Shown here piece by piece: positions 1 through 10,993 of a stretch of 64,000 nucleotides of DNA; within the stretch, counting starts at the first letter, position 1; each line of letters begins with the position of its first letter. The notes under the pieces were generated by a model. It was not told where the DNA came from. It did no database searches and saw only the letters and a program-made list of their open reading frames with translations. Position numbers and translations under genes: made by a program. The stretch comes from Tetragonia tetragonoides (lineage: Eukaryota > Streptophyta > Magnoliopsida > Caryophyllales > Aizoaceae): NCBI GenBank assembly GCA_038025085.1, contig CM076145.1, positions 13,985,000 through 14,048,999 of the forward strand. Reading direction: 5' to 3'.

Positions 1-11
1 GACATACAGAA

Positions 12-1082
12 TTGCTGAAAGAAGTCATTAAAGCACTAGCTGAACATGAACAAAAGACTTCAATAGTTGAAGAAATAGAGATAATAAATATTCCAACTAA
101 TGATGAGCCACGCCATGTTCAAATTGGCTTATCTTTAACTTCTAATGAACGCGAACAATTCGTAACACTCCTAAAGAACTATACAGATGTTTTCGCCTGG
201 TCCTACAAGGACATGCCCGGTATAGACCGCAACATTGCCCAACATACTATCGTGCTAAAACCCGACGACAAACCAGTCAAGCAAAAGCTAAGAAGAATGA
301 AACCGGAATGGGCTCTTAAGATCAAAGAAGAGGTCCAAAAACAACTTGACGCAGGCTTCATAAGAGTGGCCAATTACCCCGATTGGGTAGCCAACATAGT
401 TCCATTCCCAAAAAAGGATGGACGGGTACGAATGTGCATGGATTTCAGGGACTTAAATAAAGCAAGCCCCAAATATGACTTTCCACTACCCCACATAGAT
501 GTTTTAGTAGACAATACAGCCGGACACGCCCTCCTATCATTCATGGACGGGTACGCAGGATATAACCAAGTCCGAATGGCCAAAGAGGATGAGGAGAAAA
601 CCACTTTCATCACACAATGGGGTACTTATTGCTAGACCGTAATGCTATTCGGGCTTAAGAATGCAGGGGCTATGTATCAAAGAACCGCGAGCACCCTTCT
701 TCACAATATGATGCACAAAGAGGCAGAAGTATACGTGGACGACATGATCATAATGTCTAAAGAAAGAGAAGGGCATGTACCCTCATTGCAAAAGTTTTTC
801 GATAGGCTTAGGAAGTACAACATGAGACTTAATCCCAAAAAGTGCGCATTCGGAGTCACATCCGGCAAACTTTTAGGATTCGTCATAAGCACCAGAGGGA
901 TCGAGATTGATCCATCCAAGATCAAGGCCATAATAGACATGCCTCCACCAAAAACAGAGAAAGAAATCAAGGGCTTCCTGGGAAGAATCCAATACATTAG
1001 TCGATTCATTTCCAAATTGACTATCACATGCGAGCCTATATTCAAAAAGCTCAAGAAAGAGGTAAAAACAGAATGGGATATG
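12..1082 (+). pseudogene. pol: Tat-A reverse transcriptase (decayed)
   Basis: RNA-directed DNA polymerase that would copy the element RNA in virus-like particles. Visible: the linker DVFAWSYKDMPG typical of Tat/Athila, the fingers motif CMDFRDLNKASPK (about 433-471), FMDGYAGYNQV, FGLKNAG (about 648) and the catalytic YVDD box at about 731-742. An in-frame TAG at 633-635 replaces an aromatic residue between the GTYC and MLFGLKN motifs, and the frame shifts near 1080 before the RNase H. The apparent start at 12 is only where the window opens. Catalytic aspartates are present, so inactivation is by truncation rather than active-site loss. Confidence 0.88.
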
Positions 1083-1560
1083 CCAAAAAGCCTTTGACAA
1101 AATTAAGGCCTATCTATCTGAACCACCCGTATTAGTACCGCCCACTCAAGGCATACCTCTAATTCTCTACCTTACTGTCACGGAAACGTCAATGGGGGCC
1201 ATGCTAGCCCAGGAAATAAACAAGGAAGAGAAAACCATCTACTATGTGAGCAAGAAGTTTCTAGAGTACAAAATCCGCTATTCCCCTTTGGAAAAAACAT
1301 GCCTAGCCTTGGTCGCCACGACCAAGAAACTACGACATTACGTGCTCCAACACACGATCCACATAAGATCGAGAGAAAATCTTTTGAAATATATATTTGA
1401 AAAGCCCATCCTAAATGGTAGAATAGCAAGATGGACCGTCCTTCTATCTGAGTTTGACCTCAGATTCGAACACCAAAAAGCAATTAAAGGACATGCTATA
1501 TCGGAATATCTAGCTGATCAAGCTATAGACGAACCCGATCGCAAGGAAGAATATCATTTC
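1083..1560 (+). pseudogene. pol: Tat-A first (gypsy) RNase H domain
   Basis: Retrotransposon RNase H directly downstream of RT. Recognised from the order AMLAQE, YYVSKKF, YSPLEKTCLALV, LRHYVLQH and the connecting ARWTVLLSEFDLRF segment. The strand usually carrying the first catalytic Asp reads YLTVTETS and has none, as is common for this domain in Tat elements where the second RNase H is thought to take over. Upstream part is reached only by a frameshift near 1080; from 1192 the frame is open to the second RNase H. Confidence 0.8.
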
Positions 1561-1589
1561 CCAGACGAAGGGGTTATGACTCTAGACAC

Positions 1590-2166
1590 CGAGACCTGGC
1601 AACTATATTTCGATGAAGCATCTAACCAAAAAGGCTTTGGGGTAGGAGTACTAATAGTATCTCCTAACGGTGCACATACACCTATTTCAGTCAAGTTGGA
1701 TCAGGAGGTCACCAACAATGGCATGGAATATGAAGCTTGCATAATAGGACTGCAATCGACCATAAGCCTTGGCATCAAAACCCTACGAGTCTATGGTGAT
1801 TCATCCCTCATAATTAACCAAATTTCCAAAGTATGAAAAGTCAAAAGTGAATCTTTGGCACTCTACCAAGAATACTTAGACAAAATCGTGGTGTACTTCA
1901 GCCGAATACATTTCACATACCTTCCACGAGTATTCGCAGATGCATTGGCTAAACTGGAAAGCATGATCAACATACCTGATTCCATTCGGATGACGCCCAT
2001 TTGCGTGCAAAAAAGGTCCGAACCTTCATACTGCGATACTTTGGAGGTATTCCGTGATGAAGAAGGTGAATGGTACACTGACATAAGGAACCTACTCGTA
2101 CATCAAATTTACCCTCCTGATTCTAGCCCTAGAGCCCAAAAGGCACTTAGAAGGCTCGCAGCCTAA
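1590..2166 (+). pseudogene. pol: Tat-A second, archaeal-type RNase H
   Basis: Second RNase H domain diagnostic of the Tat lineage. Motifs: YFDEAS (first Asp, about 1608), NNGMEYEA (Glu, about 1716), YGDSSLI (second Asp, about 1794) and FADALAKL (last Asp, about 1936). All four catalytic positions are retained. An in-frame TGA at 1834-1836 splits it, at the position where the family has Trp; the frame then continues to 2166, where a TAA precedes the integrase. By family knowledge it degrades RNA in the RNA:DNA hybrid during reverse transcription. Confidence 0.85.
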
Positions 2167-3312
2167 TTTATTGAGGTATAAGGTCAAATATACAAGAAAA
2201 CCCCAAACGGGATTAATCTCTTGTGCTTAGGCACCGAAATGACCCATAAAGTCTTAAGAGACGTACATGGAGGAGTTTGTGAACCGCAGATGAACGGTAT
2301 GATGTTATCTAGGAAGATAATTAGGCTCGGCTATTATTGGACCACGATGGAGAAAGACTGTTGTGAATTCGTCAAAAGATGCGTACAGTGCTAGACACAC
2401 GCAAATCTACAACACCTGCCACCAAGCCCACTATATACTTTCACCTCGCCTTGGCCTTTCTCGACTTGGGGGATATATATCATTGGCAAGATAACCCAAC
2501 GAGTAAAGGGGGCCATGAATACATTCTATTTGCTATTGACTGCTTTACTAAATGGGTCGAATCGCAATCCAACGCAAAACTCAAAGCAAAGCATGTGATC
2601 AAGTTCATCAAGAACAATATAATAGCTAGATACGGGGTTCCCCAAGAAATCATTAGTGATAATGGGTCACATTTATGAAAGAAGTGATTGAACTCCTAGC
2701 TTAGTTCAAGATCCAACATCGAAAGTCATCTCCCTACAGACTGCAGACAAACGGCGTAGTAGAAGCAGCTAACAAGAACATTAAGAAAATCATCGAGAGG
2801 ATGTCCGAAAATTACTACGATTGGCCCGACAAGTTGCCATGCGCACTTTGGGGATATAGGACTTCCGTTCGCGCATCGACGGGAGCAACACCATACTCTC
2901 TAGTTTATGGAATGGAAGTCGTATTACCAATCGAGCTAGAGGTCCCATCTCTAAGGATCGTCCTAGAAAGCCAAATTCCAGAAGTGGATTGGGTCCAAGC
3001 ACGATACGACCAATTAGTCTTACTAGATGAGAAAAGGTTGAAAGCTTTGCACAATGTGAGAATCTATCAAAAGAGATTAACAAAGCACTTTAACCAAAAG
3101 CTTAAAATAAGTGATCTAAAGTTGGAGATTTGGTACTTAAAGAAGTAAGGGCCAATGTCACTGACCCTCGAGGCAAGTTTAAGCCCAATTGGTCCGGTCC
3201 TTTTCTCATTACAAAAATCCTAACCGGTGGAGCTGCAAGGTTGAAAGACTTAGACGGGATTGAATTTAGTCAATGGATAAACATGGATCAACTAAAAAGA
3301 TTCTATGCCTAG
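2167..3312 (+). pseudogene. pol: Tat-A integrase (decayed)
   Basis: Integrase that would insert the cDNA. N-terminal HHCC zinc finger: His in THKVLRDVHGG, Cys pair in RCVQC (about 2380-2394). Catalytic core: Asp in AIDCFTKW (about 2535), Asp in IISDNGSHL (about 2659), Glu in NGVVEAANKN (about 2764), then ATPYSLVYGMEVVLP. C-terminal GPF motif in WSGPFLI (about 3190-3210); natural end YA followed by TAG at 3310-3312. Breaks: TAG at about 2392 just after the zinc finger, stops at about 2676 and 2702, and a frameshift near 3125. DDE residues survive. Confidence 0.87.
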
Positions 3313-3631
3313 GCAAGACATCTAATATAGCACTTTCGAGAGGCCCACACAAGGCTAAGCAATCCCGAATTAAAAAAAAAAAGGGATTTAATGTTAAAAA
3401 ACGCACAGATCTACGAGAGTGAAAACAAGTAATTCATCCACTAATTCACAAAAAGTTGATCCAGAGAGAATGTAGAGAGAGAAACTCTCGTCCCTTTTTG
3501 CAAGCAAGCTCTAACCGCTCCCATTGTTAGACTTGCTACCCAATTTTATTGCTGATTTTGTTGCTCTTTACATTTCTCGATTGCAAATTCGATTCTATCG
3601 TTCTTCTGGCTTCATTTTAAGCTCGGTTTCT

Positions 3632-4768
3632 ATGGCAGCAGAGATGGGTGCTTCGTTTGCTGAGACCCTACGCCATAATCGTGATATGGATTCAGGTATG
3701 AAGCTTCCGTTTGTCCCCAATTCTGATTCTGATAAATCTGTGATTAATTTTGGTGATACTGAATGGAATGAGGGTTTTCATTACTGGAAATTCTCCTTAG
3801 TGGGCTATGTTCTTCAACTAAAACCAACTGAACAGGCGATTAGGGGGTTTGTTAAATCTCAATGGAAGGACTGTGGGGATGTGGAGAAGCATTTGATTGA
3901 ACCTGGAGTATTTTTGTTTCGCTTTACAAAAGATGATTATGTGCTTAAAATCTTTGAACATGGCCATTGGTACTATAATAGTAGACCTCTGATTCTTAAA
4001 CCGTGGTCGGTGGAGATGGACTTGAAGAACATGGATGTAACTAGGGTTCCTGTGTGGATTAAGTTACCTCATTTGAAGTATAATTTGTGGACAACTAATG
4101 GTTTGAGTAAAATTGGGAGTGCCTTGGGCTCTCCACTTTGTACTGATGGTATTACTGCAGCAAAATCAAAAATGGAATATGCTCGGATTTGTGTTGAAAT
4201 GAAGGTCACTGCTACTTTGCCTAAATTGCTTACACTTTGTGGGCCTTTGGGTGAGAAGTATGACCAGATTGTGGAATATGAATGGTTGCCTCAGAAATGT
4301 TCAAAGTGTAAAGTTTTTAAACATTTAGATGTTAGATGTAAAAGGTTTCCTGCTGTTTGGAGACCAGTTCCTGCTGCTACAGTTCCTGTAGTGGAGGCTG
4401 CTGGTATACCTGTGGTGTCTGCTGTGAGTGGTGATGCATGGAATGTTGTTATACATGCCTCTTCAGGGGAAGCTACTGTAAGTCAAGTTCCTGCTACTGC
4501 AGGGAATGGGTTGAGTGGAGCACAACAACCTGATGCTGAATGGAGTGTGATTGGTTCTAGTGCTAGAAACAGGCCTCCTCCTGTACCTCCAACAACTCAG
4601 GTTCCTGCTACAGTTATTCAGAATAAGTTTGGAGAGCTTGATGCTGCTGCATCTCAGGCTGAATCCTTTGCTAATGCTAGGAACAAGCACAAGCAGAAGT
4701 TTGCACAAAGTGATAGGACCCTGAGAAGTAAGGGTGGTGGTCAGAAGTCAGGTGGGCCTCCAGGATGA
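3632..4768 (+). CDS. LINE ORF1: DUF4283 and CCHC zinc-knuckle protein
   Basis: RNA-binding ORF1 protein of plant L1 elements, expected to coat the LINE RNA. The frame is open from before 3524; I chose the ATG at 3632 (MAAEMGASFAETLR) because the upstream part looks like 5' UTR. A DUF4283 domain fills the first half (WKFSLVGYVL, FRFTKDDYVLKIFEHGHWYYN, PVWIKLPHLK). A CX2CX4HX4C knuckle (CSKCKVFKHLDVRC) lies at about 4297-4338. The C-terminal 140 residues are Ala/Pro/Val-rich and end in a basic segment. No internal stop: it is the only intact LINE frame. Its TGA overlaps the ORF2 start as ATGA at 4765-4768. Confidence 0.85.
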   Translation: MAAEMGASFAETLRHNRDMDSGMKLPFVPNSDSDKSVINFGDTEWNEGFHYWKFSLVGYVLQLKPTEQAIRGFVKSQWKDCGDVEKHLIEPGVFLFRFTKDDYVLKIFEHGHWYYNSRPLILKPWSVEMDLKNMDVTRVPVWIKLPHLKYNLWTTNGLSKIGSALGSPLCTDGITAAKSKMEYARICVEMKVTATLPKLLTLCGPLGEKYDQIVEYEWLPQKCSKCKVFKHLDVRCKRFPAVWRPVPAATVPVVEAAGIPVVSAVSGDAWNVVIHASSGEATVSQVPATAGNGLSGAQQPDAEWSVIGSSARNRPPPVPPTTQVPATVIQNKFGELDAAASQAESFANARNKHKQKFAQSDRTLRSKGGGQKSGGPPG

Positions 4769-5500
4769 CTAATCTGGGCATCTGGAATATCAGGGGTCTT
4801 AACCTCCCTGATAAACAAAAAGAGGTTAAATCTTTTGTTTTGTAGAATAAAATCACTTTATTAGGGATAGTAGAGTCTAAATTACATACTGCTGCTGTTG
4901 ATAATGTAGTTAAGGTTTGTGTGCCTGGTTGGTTACATGATCATAATGCTCAGAATAATACTAAAGGGAGAATCCTTGTTTGTTGGGACCCTTGTGTGTT
5001 TGGGGTTAGAGTTCTAGCTAAATCTGCTCAGTTCATTCATTGTGAAGTTGAGAGTTATAGTACTGGTGATAAGTTTTTTTATGTCTATTGTATATGCTTT
5101 CAATAGATGTGTGGAGAGAGGTCCTCTTTGGGACTCTTTGCTGAATATTGGACATGGGATTGTTGGTCCTTGGATGATTACAGGGGATTTTAATTGTATT
5201 TTAACTTTAGATGAGAAGAAGAATGGGAGGGCAATCAATGCTAGTGATACTAAGGAACTTCAGGAGTTCTTGTTACTGATATGAAGTTCATTGGCAAATT
5301 CTTTACCTGGAATGATCATAAAGAGGGTGACAGTCGTATGTTTAAGAAGCTTGATAGAGTTTTGATTAATGGAGATTGGATGACTTGTTTCCCTCATAGC
5401 TTTGTGGATTTCTTAGCTGAGGGTATTTTAGATCATTGTCCTGGGGTTATTCAGATTGTTGAAGTGCCCAAGTGTAAGATCTCATTCAGGTAACTTTTGG
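4765..5500 (+). pseudogene. LINE ORF2, AP endonuclease domain (decayed)
   Basis: N-terminal apurinic-like endonuclease of ORF2, which nicks target DNA. Starts at the ATG overlapping the ORF1 stop (MTNLGIWNIRG). Motifs: WNIRG (Asn), VESKL (catalytic Glu, about 4870), GPWMITGDFN (Asp/Asn, about 5170-5199), and LDHCPG (final Asp-His, about 5430). Breaks: TAG at about 4843, a frame change near 5085-5105, a TGA at 5282 with another frame change, and a shift near 5490. All motif residues can be found, but spread over several frames. Confidence 0.8.
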
Positions 5501-7080
5501 GTTGAGGATGACAGATTCTTACCTCTTGTTGCACAGATTTGGGGTCAATATGTTCAGGGCACTAAGATGTTCCAGTTATGTAAGCATCTTAAAGCTCTCA
5601 AGCCTGTGCTTAGGAAATTTCACAAAGATAACTTTGGGGGTATGCAGAATAGAGTGTCTTTGAAGAAGCAACAATTAACTGAGCTGCAAAACAGGTTGAA
5701 TCTAGGACTTGGTGATAGTTCTACTGCTGCAGAAGAGAGGAAAGTATTTGCTGAATACAGGAAGTTGCTGAAGTATGAGGCAATGTTTCTTAAACAAAAA
5801 TCCAGAATCCATTGGCTTAAAGCTGGGGATCAAAACACTGCATATTTTCATGCTTGTGTGAAGAAAAGAAGAGTGAATAATTCAGTCCTAGCTCTTTACA
5901 AGGATGATGGGCATAAATTAACCACTAAAGATGGAATTTAACAAGAATTCTTGAGATTTTATGAAGATCTGTTGGGCTCTTCCAAGGATGTGATGCAATT
6001 ACCTGATGAAGTCTACCTAGCTGGTCCCAATTTATATGTGGCAAGTTGTGAGGCTCTGTGTGTTGCTATTACAGATGAGGAAATTAAGAATGCCATGTTC
6101 AAGATTAAAGACAACATGGCTCCAGGTCCTGATGGGTTCAGTTTATGCTTTTTCAAGAAGGGTTGGTTTGTGCTGGGAAAGGATGTGATTGCAGCAGTGA
6201 GGGACTTCTTTGCAAAGGGTAAACTTCTTACTCAGATTAATCCAACTGTAGTGGCATTAATACCTAAGGTGGCTATTCCTACTAAAGCTTCTGAATTTAG
6301 GCCCATCTCTTGCTGCAATGTTATCTACAAATGCATTTCAAATGTTTTGGCTGCTCGTTTAAGAAATGTTTTGCATGAGGTTGTTGGCACACAACAGGGT
6401 GCCTTTGTTAAGGGTAGGAACATTGTTCATAATATCCTGTTGGCACAAGAACTCTTGGCTCATTATGATAGAAAGCAAGTGAGTGCTAGAATGACAATTA
6501 AGGTGGATCTCAAGAAGGCCTATGACTCCATTGAATGGCCTTTCTTGTTGCATTCCTTGACTAGGATGGGATTCCCTGACTGTTTTGTTCATTGGGTTAC
6601 TCTTTGTGTCACAACTGTTAGATATTCTTTGCAAATAAATGGTGAACTTTGTGGTTATTTTAAAGGGAAAAGAGGCCTCAGACTAGGGGATCCTTTATCT
6701 CCTTATTTTTTTGTCTTGGTGATGGAGGTGCTTTCTAGGAGATTGTCCTTGCTGAAGCATGATACTCTCTTCAGCACCATCCTAGGTGTAAGAAAATGAA
6801 TATAACCCACCTGAGTTATGCAGATGTCCTGTTCTTGTTTTGTAAGGGCAATGCTAGTGTAGCCTCCAGGGTTCTTGCTGCATTTAGAGAGTTTTCTGAT
6901 GCATCTGGGCTTGTAGCTAATCTCAGCAAGTGCCAAGTATTCATGGGCGGGGTCTCAGTGCCTGTGAGAATGCAGATTCAACAGATGTTACAGATGGAAG
7001 TTGGTAGCCTCCCAGTGAGGTATCTTGGGGTCCCTCTCACCTCTAATTTCTGTGTGCATCTGATTGTATAAGTTTGGTTG
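5501..7080 (+). pseudogene. LINE ORF2, reverse transcriptase domain (decayed)
   Basis: Non-LTR RT. Recognised by KIKDNMAPGPDGF, ALIPKV, FRPISCCNVIYK, QGAFVKGRNI, the catalytic KVDLKKAYDSIEW (about 6500-6540) and GDPLSPYFFVLVMEVLSR. The polymerase box, normally F/YADD, reads YADV at about 6817-6828, so the second catalytic Asp is lost. The frame also breaks at 5939-5941 (TAA) and at 6797-6799 (TGA just before the YADV segment). The usual RQGDPLSP motif reads LRLGDPLSP. The enzyme would be dead even if the stops were suppressed. Confidence 0.87.
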
Positions 7081-8160
7081 AAAGAATTACTAGTAAAATC
7101 AGGGACTGGGCTAGCAAATTTCTGCCTTTTGCAGCTAGGTCCCATCTGATTGGAACTGTGCTCTTTAGTTTACATAACTTCTGGGGTTCTATTTTTGTAT
7201 TACCAAAGAAGGTGATTAAACAAGTGGGAGTCTTTGTGTAGAAAATTCTTATGGAGTGGTAAAGAAAGGTATAAGTAGGCTTTGGTTGCTTGGAAGGATA
7301 TTTGTCAACCTAAGCTACATGGTGGGTTGGGTTTTAAAGATCTATATGACATCAACACTGCTCTTATCCTGAAATTAGTGTGGTGTCTTGCTCTAAAATC
7401 TGATGTTCTCTGGCTTAAATGGGTACATGAGGTGTACTTAGAGCAGGAAAATCTTTGGGGGGTGCAACTGTCCAACTCACAGTCTTGGAGTTTCAGGAAG
7501 TTGTTGAAGCTGAGAGAGGTGGCTTTGAAGTGTACTGGCATTCAGAATGGTGAAGTTCAGTGGACTGCAGGTCGTCCTCCTTTCTCATCTAAAGCTGCAT
7601 ACAAGGTCATTCACTCTGTTGGCCCTGAGAAGCCTTGGGCACGTTTTATTTGGGGAAGAAATTGCTTCCCTAAGCATTCTTTTACATCATGGTTGGTTGT
7701 GCAGCAGAGATTACTTACCAAGGACAGATTGTTGGCTCGTGGCATGGCTATTGGTCCTAGTTGCTGCTTATGTAAGGTAGTACATGAATCACATGAGCAT
7801 CTATTTTTACAGGGTCAGTTTGCATGCAGTGTGTGGAAACAACTCTGTCATTTTATTCAGCTTAGTACCCCTCCTGCACATTGGACAGAGCTGAATGCTT
7901 GGGGCTTGAAGCATGTGAGAGGTGCTTCTGCTCATAGATCCCTTTGCAAAGCTGCTGTGACAGCTTGTTTATATCACATTTGGATCAGTAGAAACAGGGT
8001 TCTGTTTAGGCAGGAACAAGCATGCCCAGATAGAGTTGCTGCAATAATCTGCTATGAGTTGCGTGTACAGCTTAGTAGGGTGGAGAAGATTAAAGATACA
8101 CAGAAGAACAAGAGATGGTGTGAAGCAGTTGGCATCAATCCTAGTTTTACAAAGAAATAG
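7081..8160 (+). pseudogene. LINE ORF2 C-terminal region with zf-RVT domain
   Basis: C-terminal part of plant LINE ORF2. 7081-7280 continues the RT thumb with stops near 7071 and 7276; 7282-8160 is open for 292 residues. It holds the zf-RVT (reverse transcriptase zinc-binding) signature: FPKHSFTSWLVVQQRLLTKDRL, then CCLC, ESHEHLFLQ and FACSVW (about 7660-7840). The C-terminus is basic (KNKRW) and ends with TAG at 8158-8160. After it come 150 bases of 3' UTR and an A-run. Confidence 0.8.
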
Positions 8161-8332
8161 TTTTACTTGTATAGGGTGTTTTACATAGCTTTTAGCTTTG
8201 TTTCTAGCTGTCTTGTAAGGGTGGTCTAGCTGACTCCCTTGTCCTTTTTGATCTATTGTTGTAAGTCTCAGAACGATCATATTTTGGTAATGAAATTGCT
8301 CATATTTTACCAAAAAAAAGAAGTACGAGTGA

Positions 8333-8653
8333 CCTGATTCCCCTAAATAGATACGTAGGATAATCCAATTGCAATTGGGCCCGACCCTTCATCATTTTCG
8401 CGTTCAAAAGTTGTTAAAAAAAATAAAATAACAATAAAATAAATAAAGTTGCAATATTGAATAAAATCGAGCATGTCTCCATAAATAATAAAGAGTCCAT
8501 CACAAATGATTTGGCAATCCTAAAATAAAAAAAAAAAGTGCAAAAATTTAAATCTAAGTCCTAAATGGGCACATCACCCTTATTGAATTTAAAGCAACAC
8601 AAAAGGCAATCCTAAGCTAGACATGCTCCAAAAAGAATATTAATATTAGTAGA
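8333..8653. other. Tat-A spacer after the LINE
   Basis: Gene-free segment. Begins with the Tat post-integrase sequence (gacctgattcccc, gatacgtagg) and becomes A-rich. No ORF of note. It is the 3' flank of antisense gene B, whose stop lies at 8654-8656. Confidence 0.5.
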
Positions 8654-10180
8654 CTACTCCGTAGCTTCGGTAGTACGGCCCGCATCTTCTATGGACTGAT
8701 CCGCTTTTGGGCCCTCCGCATCCCGTTCCTTGGGAGCCCATCTATCTCAGATCATAGGCTCTTCTTCTTCAACCTCCATTAGAGGTGTGCTTGAAGACGC
8801 CTCGTGATCATTGGCCCGAATTGGGGCTTCCTCCTGCGGTTTAGTAGTGATCTTTTCCAAAGCTTTCTTGGCCTTCGGATTAAGGATGCCTTTCACGTGC
8901 TTAACTCCCTTTTTCTTACCCTTCCCCTTCGGGTCATTAGGGTTTGAGAGTCTTAGGCTAGCTTTGACAGATTGGGCCTTGTTCGGATTTCCTACATGCA
9001 CGATGACCCTCCGTGGTCTTACAATCCATCCAAGCCTCATAAGCCGAAGATATGGCCGTGGGCGCCTTGATATGGGGAATAGTCCACTTAGGACGACGGT
9101 CCCATGCACACTCCCAAGATCTTACCATACTAATTGTCAAAGTTCGCGCGGTAGGAGGAACAATATCCTTTTGTTGGATAATTTGACGTTTCCCATATTG
9201 TCGCATAATACGGCCAGGAAATATATAAGTTGAGTTAAGAAGACCAAGGATATGGTAATATCCCGAATCTTTGTTGCATCCGATTGCGGATTTTAGGCCC
9301 CACCACTTAACGGTCCATCGTAGCAAGGGACATGCTTCAAGATACCCACGCCACTCACAAATGGTAGATTCATAATACAATCTCCGGCGTGCGGAATACT
9401 TGAGCGCGTTAGCAGGTTTCTCAATGAAGCACATGTGCTCAATAAGCCATATCTACAAAAGAAAAAAATATATAAAGTTAAAAATTCATCAAAGATTCAA
9501 GCTTTATTAACAAGCAAATAATTTTAAAGCAACTATCCAAGCACTTACTTGGAGAAGAAGAGGGCTTCCCGTCCATCCACCAAGCGATGACTCTTGTTTC
9601 TTGCGGTCCAAGCAAATTATGGTTTCACCAAGAACAAGAGAAATAGGGGTAAAATCGTTTTAAATTTGTTCAATAATTCTAAGCATACTAGTTTTACCCA
9701 TATTACCTCCACCAACAAAGAGGTACCTATGCAAAACACATAAAATAAAAGCACGTTTATAATAGGTCTCACTCATCACGTCATGATCATCCCTTACCTC
9801 GGGGAAGAAGATGTCAATTACACCATTGAGTTCTAGTTCATCATTCCTAGAAATAGAGGAGGCTTGTGTTGGTGATAGGCCAAGATACCTCTTGTAGTAG
9901 CCTTCAAGGTTTGCTCCAAGCCATGGAGTGGCGGGAGCTTGATCATGAGGAAACCCAAGGATAGCGGCGAATTCTTCGGAAAGAGGACATAATTCGTTAT
10001 ACCCAAAGCGCAATATATGAAGACTGTCATCCCAAAATTCAATTGCGGCCTCAAGGAGATTCCATACGATTTGAACTTGCTTAAGGTGGAAGAGGGCATT
10101 CAAGTGAAAAGGCACAAGTCTCATCCTCTCTTCGGGAGTCATGGATTGTAAGTTTGTAACCACTTGTCAAATTTCACATC
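8654..10180 (-). pseudogene. Antisense gene B of Tat-A: DUF7745-like protein, two visible exons
   Basis: Runs against the host retrotransposon. First visible exon about 10180-9549: FWDDSLHILRFGYNELCPLSEEFAAILGF and later YYKRAFILCVLHRYLF resemble the DUF7745/plant-transposon-protein family (assigned by eye). Donor CCAA|GTAAGT at 9548, acceptor TTTTGTAG at 9454-9453, giving a 96-bp intron. The second exon, 9452-8654, starts IWLIEHMCFIEKPANALKY and ends in a Lys-rich then acidic tail. Breaks: a frameshift near 10150, a TAA near 9660, another frameshift near 9040, and TGA near 8745. The true start is unclear; an upstream exon or ATG near 10180 is possible. Function unknown. Confidence 0.68.
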
Positions 10181-10300
10181 AAAGCTTGTCGTGACTGAAA
10201 TTTAAGAATAACTAAGGGGTTTCTCTCTCTAAGACGCTCTCTATTGATGGCAAATTATGAAGGTGATTTCTCAAATCGGACTAACCCAAGGCTTATATAG
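10181..10300 (-). promoter_or_regulatory. Putative core promoter and 5' UTR of antisense gene B
   Basis: On the minus strand a TATATAAG box at 10292-10299 is followed, 30-90 bases downstream, by a CT/GA-rich leader (AGAGAGAAACC near 10213-10225) and then the gene B coding region. A GC-rich module (10345-10510) lies just upstream. Spacing suits an RNA polymerase II promoter; no transcript evidence is available. Confidence 0.45.
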
Positions 10301-10344
10301 AGCTCACACGAAAAAGACGAAAAAATAAGGCAACCCGTCAAAAA

Positions 10345-10510
10345 AGGAGCTCCAGCGGCCCTTGGGACAGCCGCTGACAGCTCAGCGGCACTCGATAGTG
10401 CAGCACAGGCCCATCGGCCAGCCGCCGAGCTTCAGTGGCACACCGCTGAGCTCCAGCGGCATGCAACTGAGCCCAAGCGGTCAGCCACTAGATCCTGAGC
10501 CCAAGATGGA
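10345..10510 (-). promoter_or_regulatory. GC-rich CAGCGGC module upstream of gene B
   Basis: Degenerate short repeats of the type (C)CAGCGGC / GCCGCTGAGC occur about eight times in 165 bp of otherwise AT-rich DNA (for example agcggccc, cagcggca, ccgctgagc, ccagcggc). The same motif cluster precedes gene A and the LTR TATA boxes in this window. Role inferred: promoter-proximal element or structured DNA. Confidence 0.45.
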
Positions 10511-10993
10511 CTGCTCCCGTCTTCCGCCGGACGCTTTTCTCGAGACAACTCCCTTTTCTCCGATTTTAGACACTTTCCTTAACCGGTTTGGACTCAAATA
10601 TGGCTCTTTTTCCTATTTCTTCTATTCTTTCCACTTTGTATTATTTCCTTAAAATTAATGGAAACTCCACAATTTCCTTATTTATTTTTGCTGATTATCA
10701 TCTTTTTTTTCTTCTTTTATCATCTTTTTATTAATCCCCTTTTACTTATTATTTTCATTTCATTTTTTCACCCCTTTCCTTTTTGTAATTTTTTTAGGGG
10801 GGATAGGGTACACCCAATTTTAACTTTTTTGTTGTACCATTTTTTGCTAACTGGCTATTACTTGCGCTTTTTGTTTGACTAGTTGTGCATTTACATTAGC
10901 CTAATTATGTGCAGGAACCAATAAATAAGCAAGCAATATTTACAAGCACAAAAGACCGAATATTTTGTTCAATACAAGTTTTCAGGATGTATT
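10511..10993. other. T-rich spacer between antisense genes A and B
   Basis: About 480 bp, strongly T-rich on the plus strand (10600-10870), with low-complexity ORFs on that strand that are composition artefacts. Acts as 3' flank of gene A and distal upstream region of gene B. No further gene seen. Confidence 0.5.

Larger units (their letters stand above)
3412..8332 (+). mobile_element. L1-type non-LTR retrotransposon (LINE) inserted in Tat-A
   Basis: Plant L1-clade LINE. Body about 3423-8323: a short 5' UTR rich in GAGAGA, ORF1, an overlapping ORF2 with endonuclease, RT and zinc-binding C-terminus, a short 3' UTR and an A-tail ending about 8319. Imperfect target duplication: tacgagagtga at 3412-3422 and tacgagtga at 8324-8332. 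The sequence after it (gacctgattccc...gatacgtagg) is the usual post-integrase sequence of Tat elements, showing the LINE landed there. Near full length, so probably not 5' truncated, but ORF2 is broken. Confidence 0.85.

Noticed and set aside
701..1054. Long minus-strand frames opposite Tat-A RT and integrase
   Set aside because: Antisense shadows of well-recognised pol motifs.
8811..9233. 140-residue plus-strand frame
   Set aside because: Opposite the gene B second exon, which has splice support and family resemblance.
10660..10882. Phe/Leu-rich plus-strand frame suggestive of a membrane protein
   Set aside because: Caused by the T-rich spacer composition.
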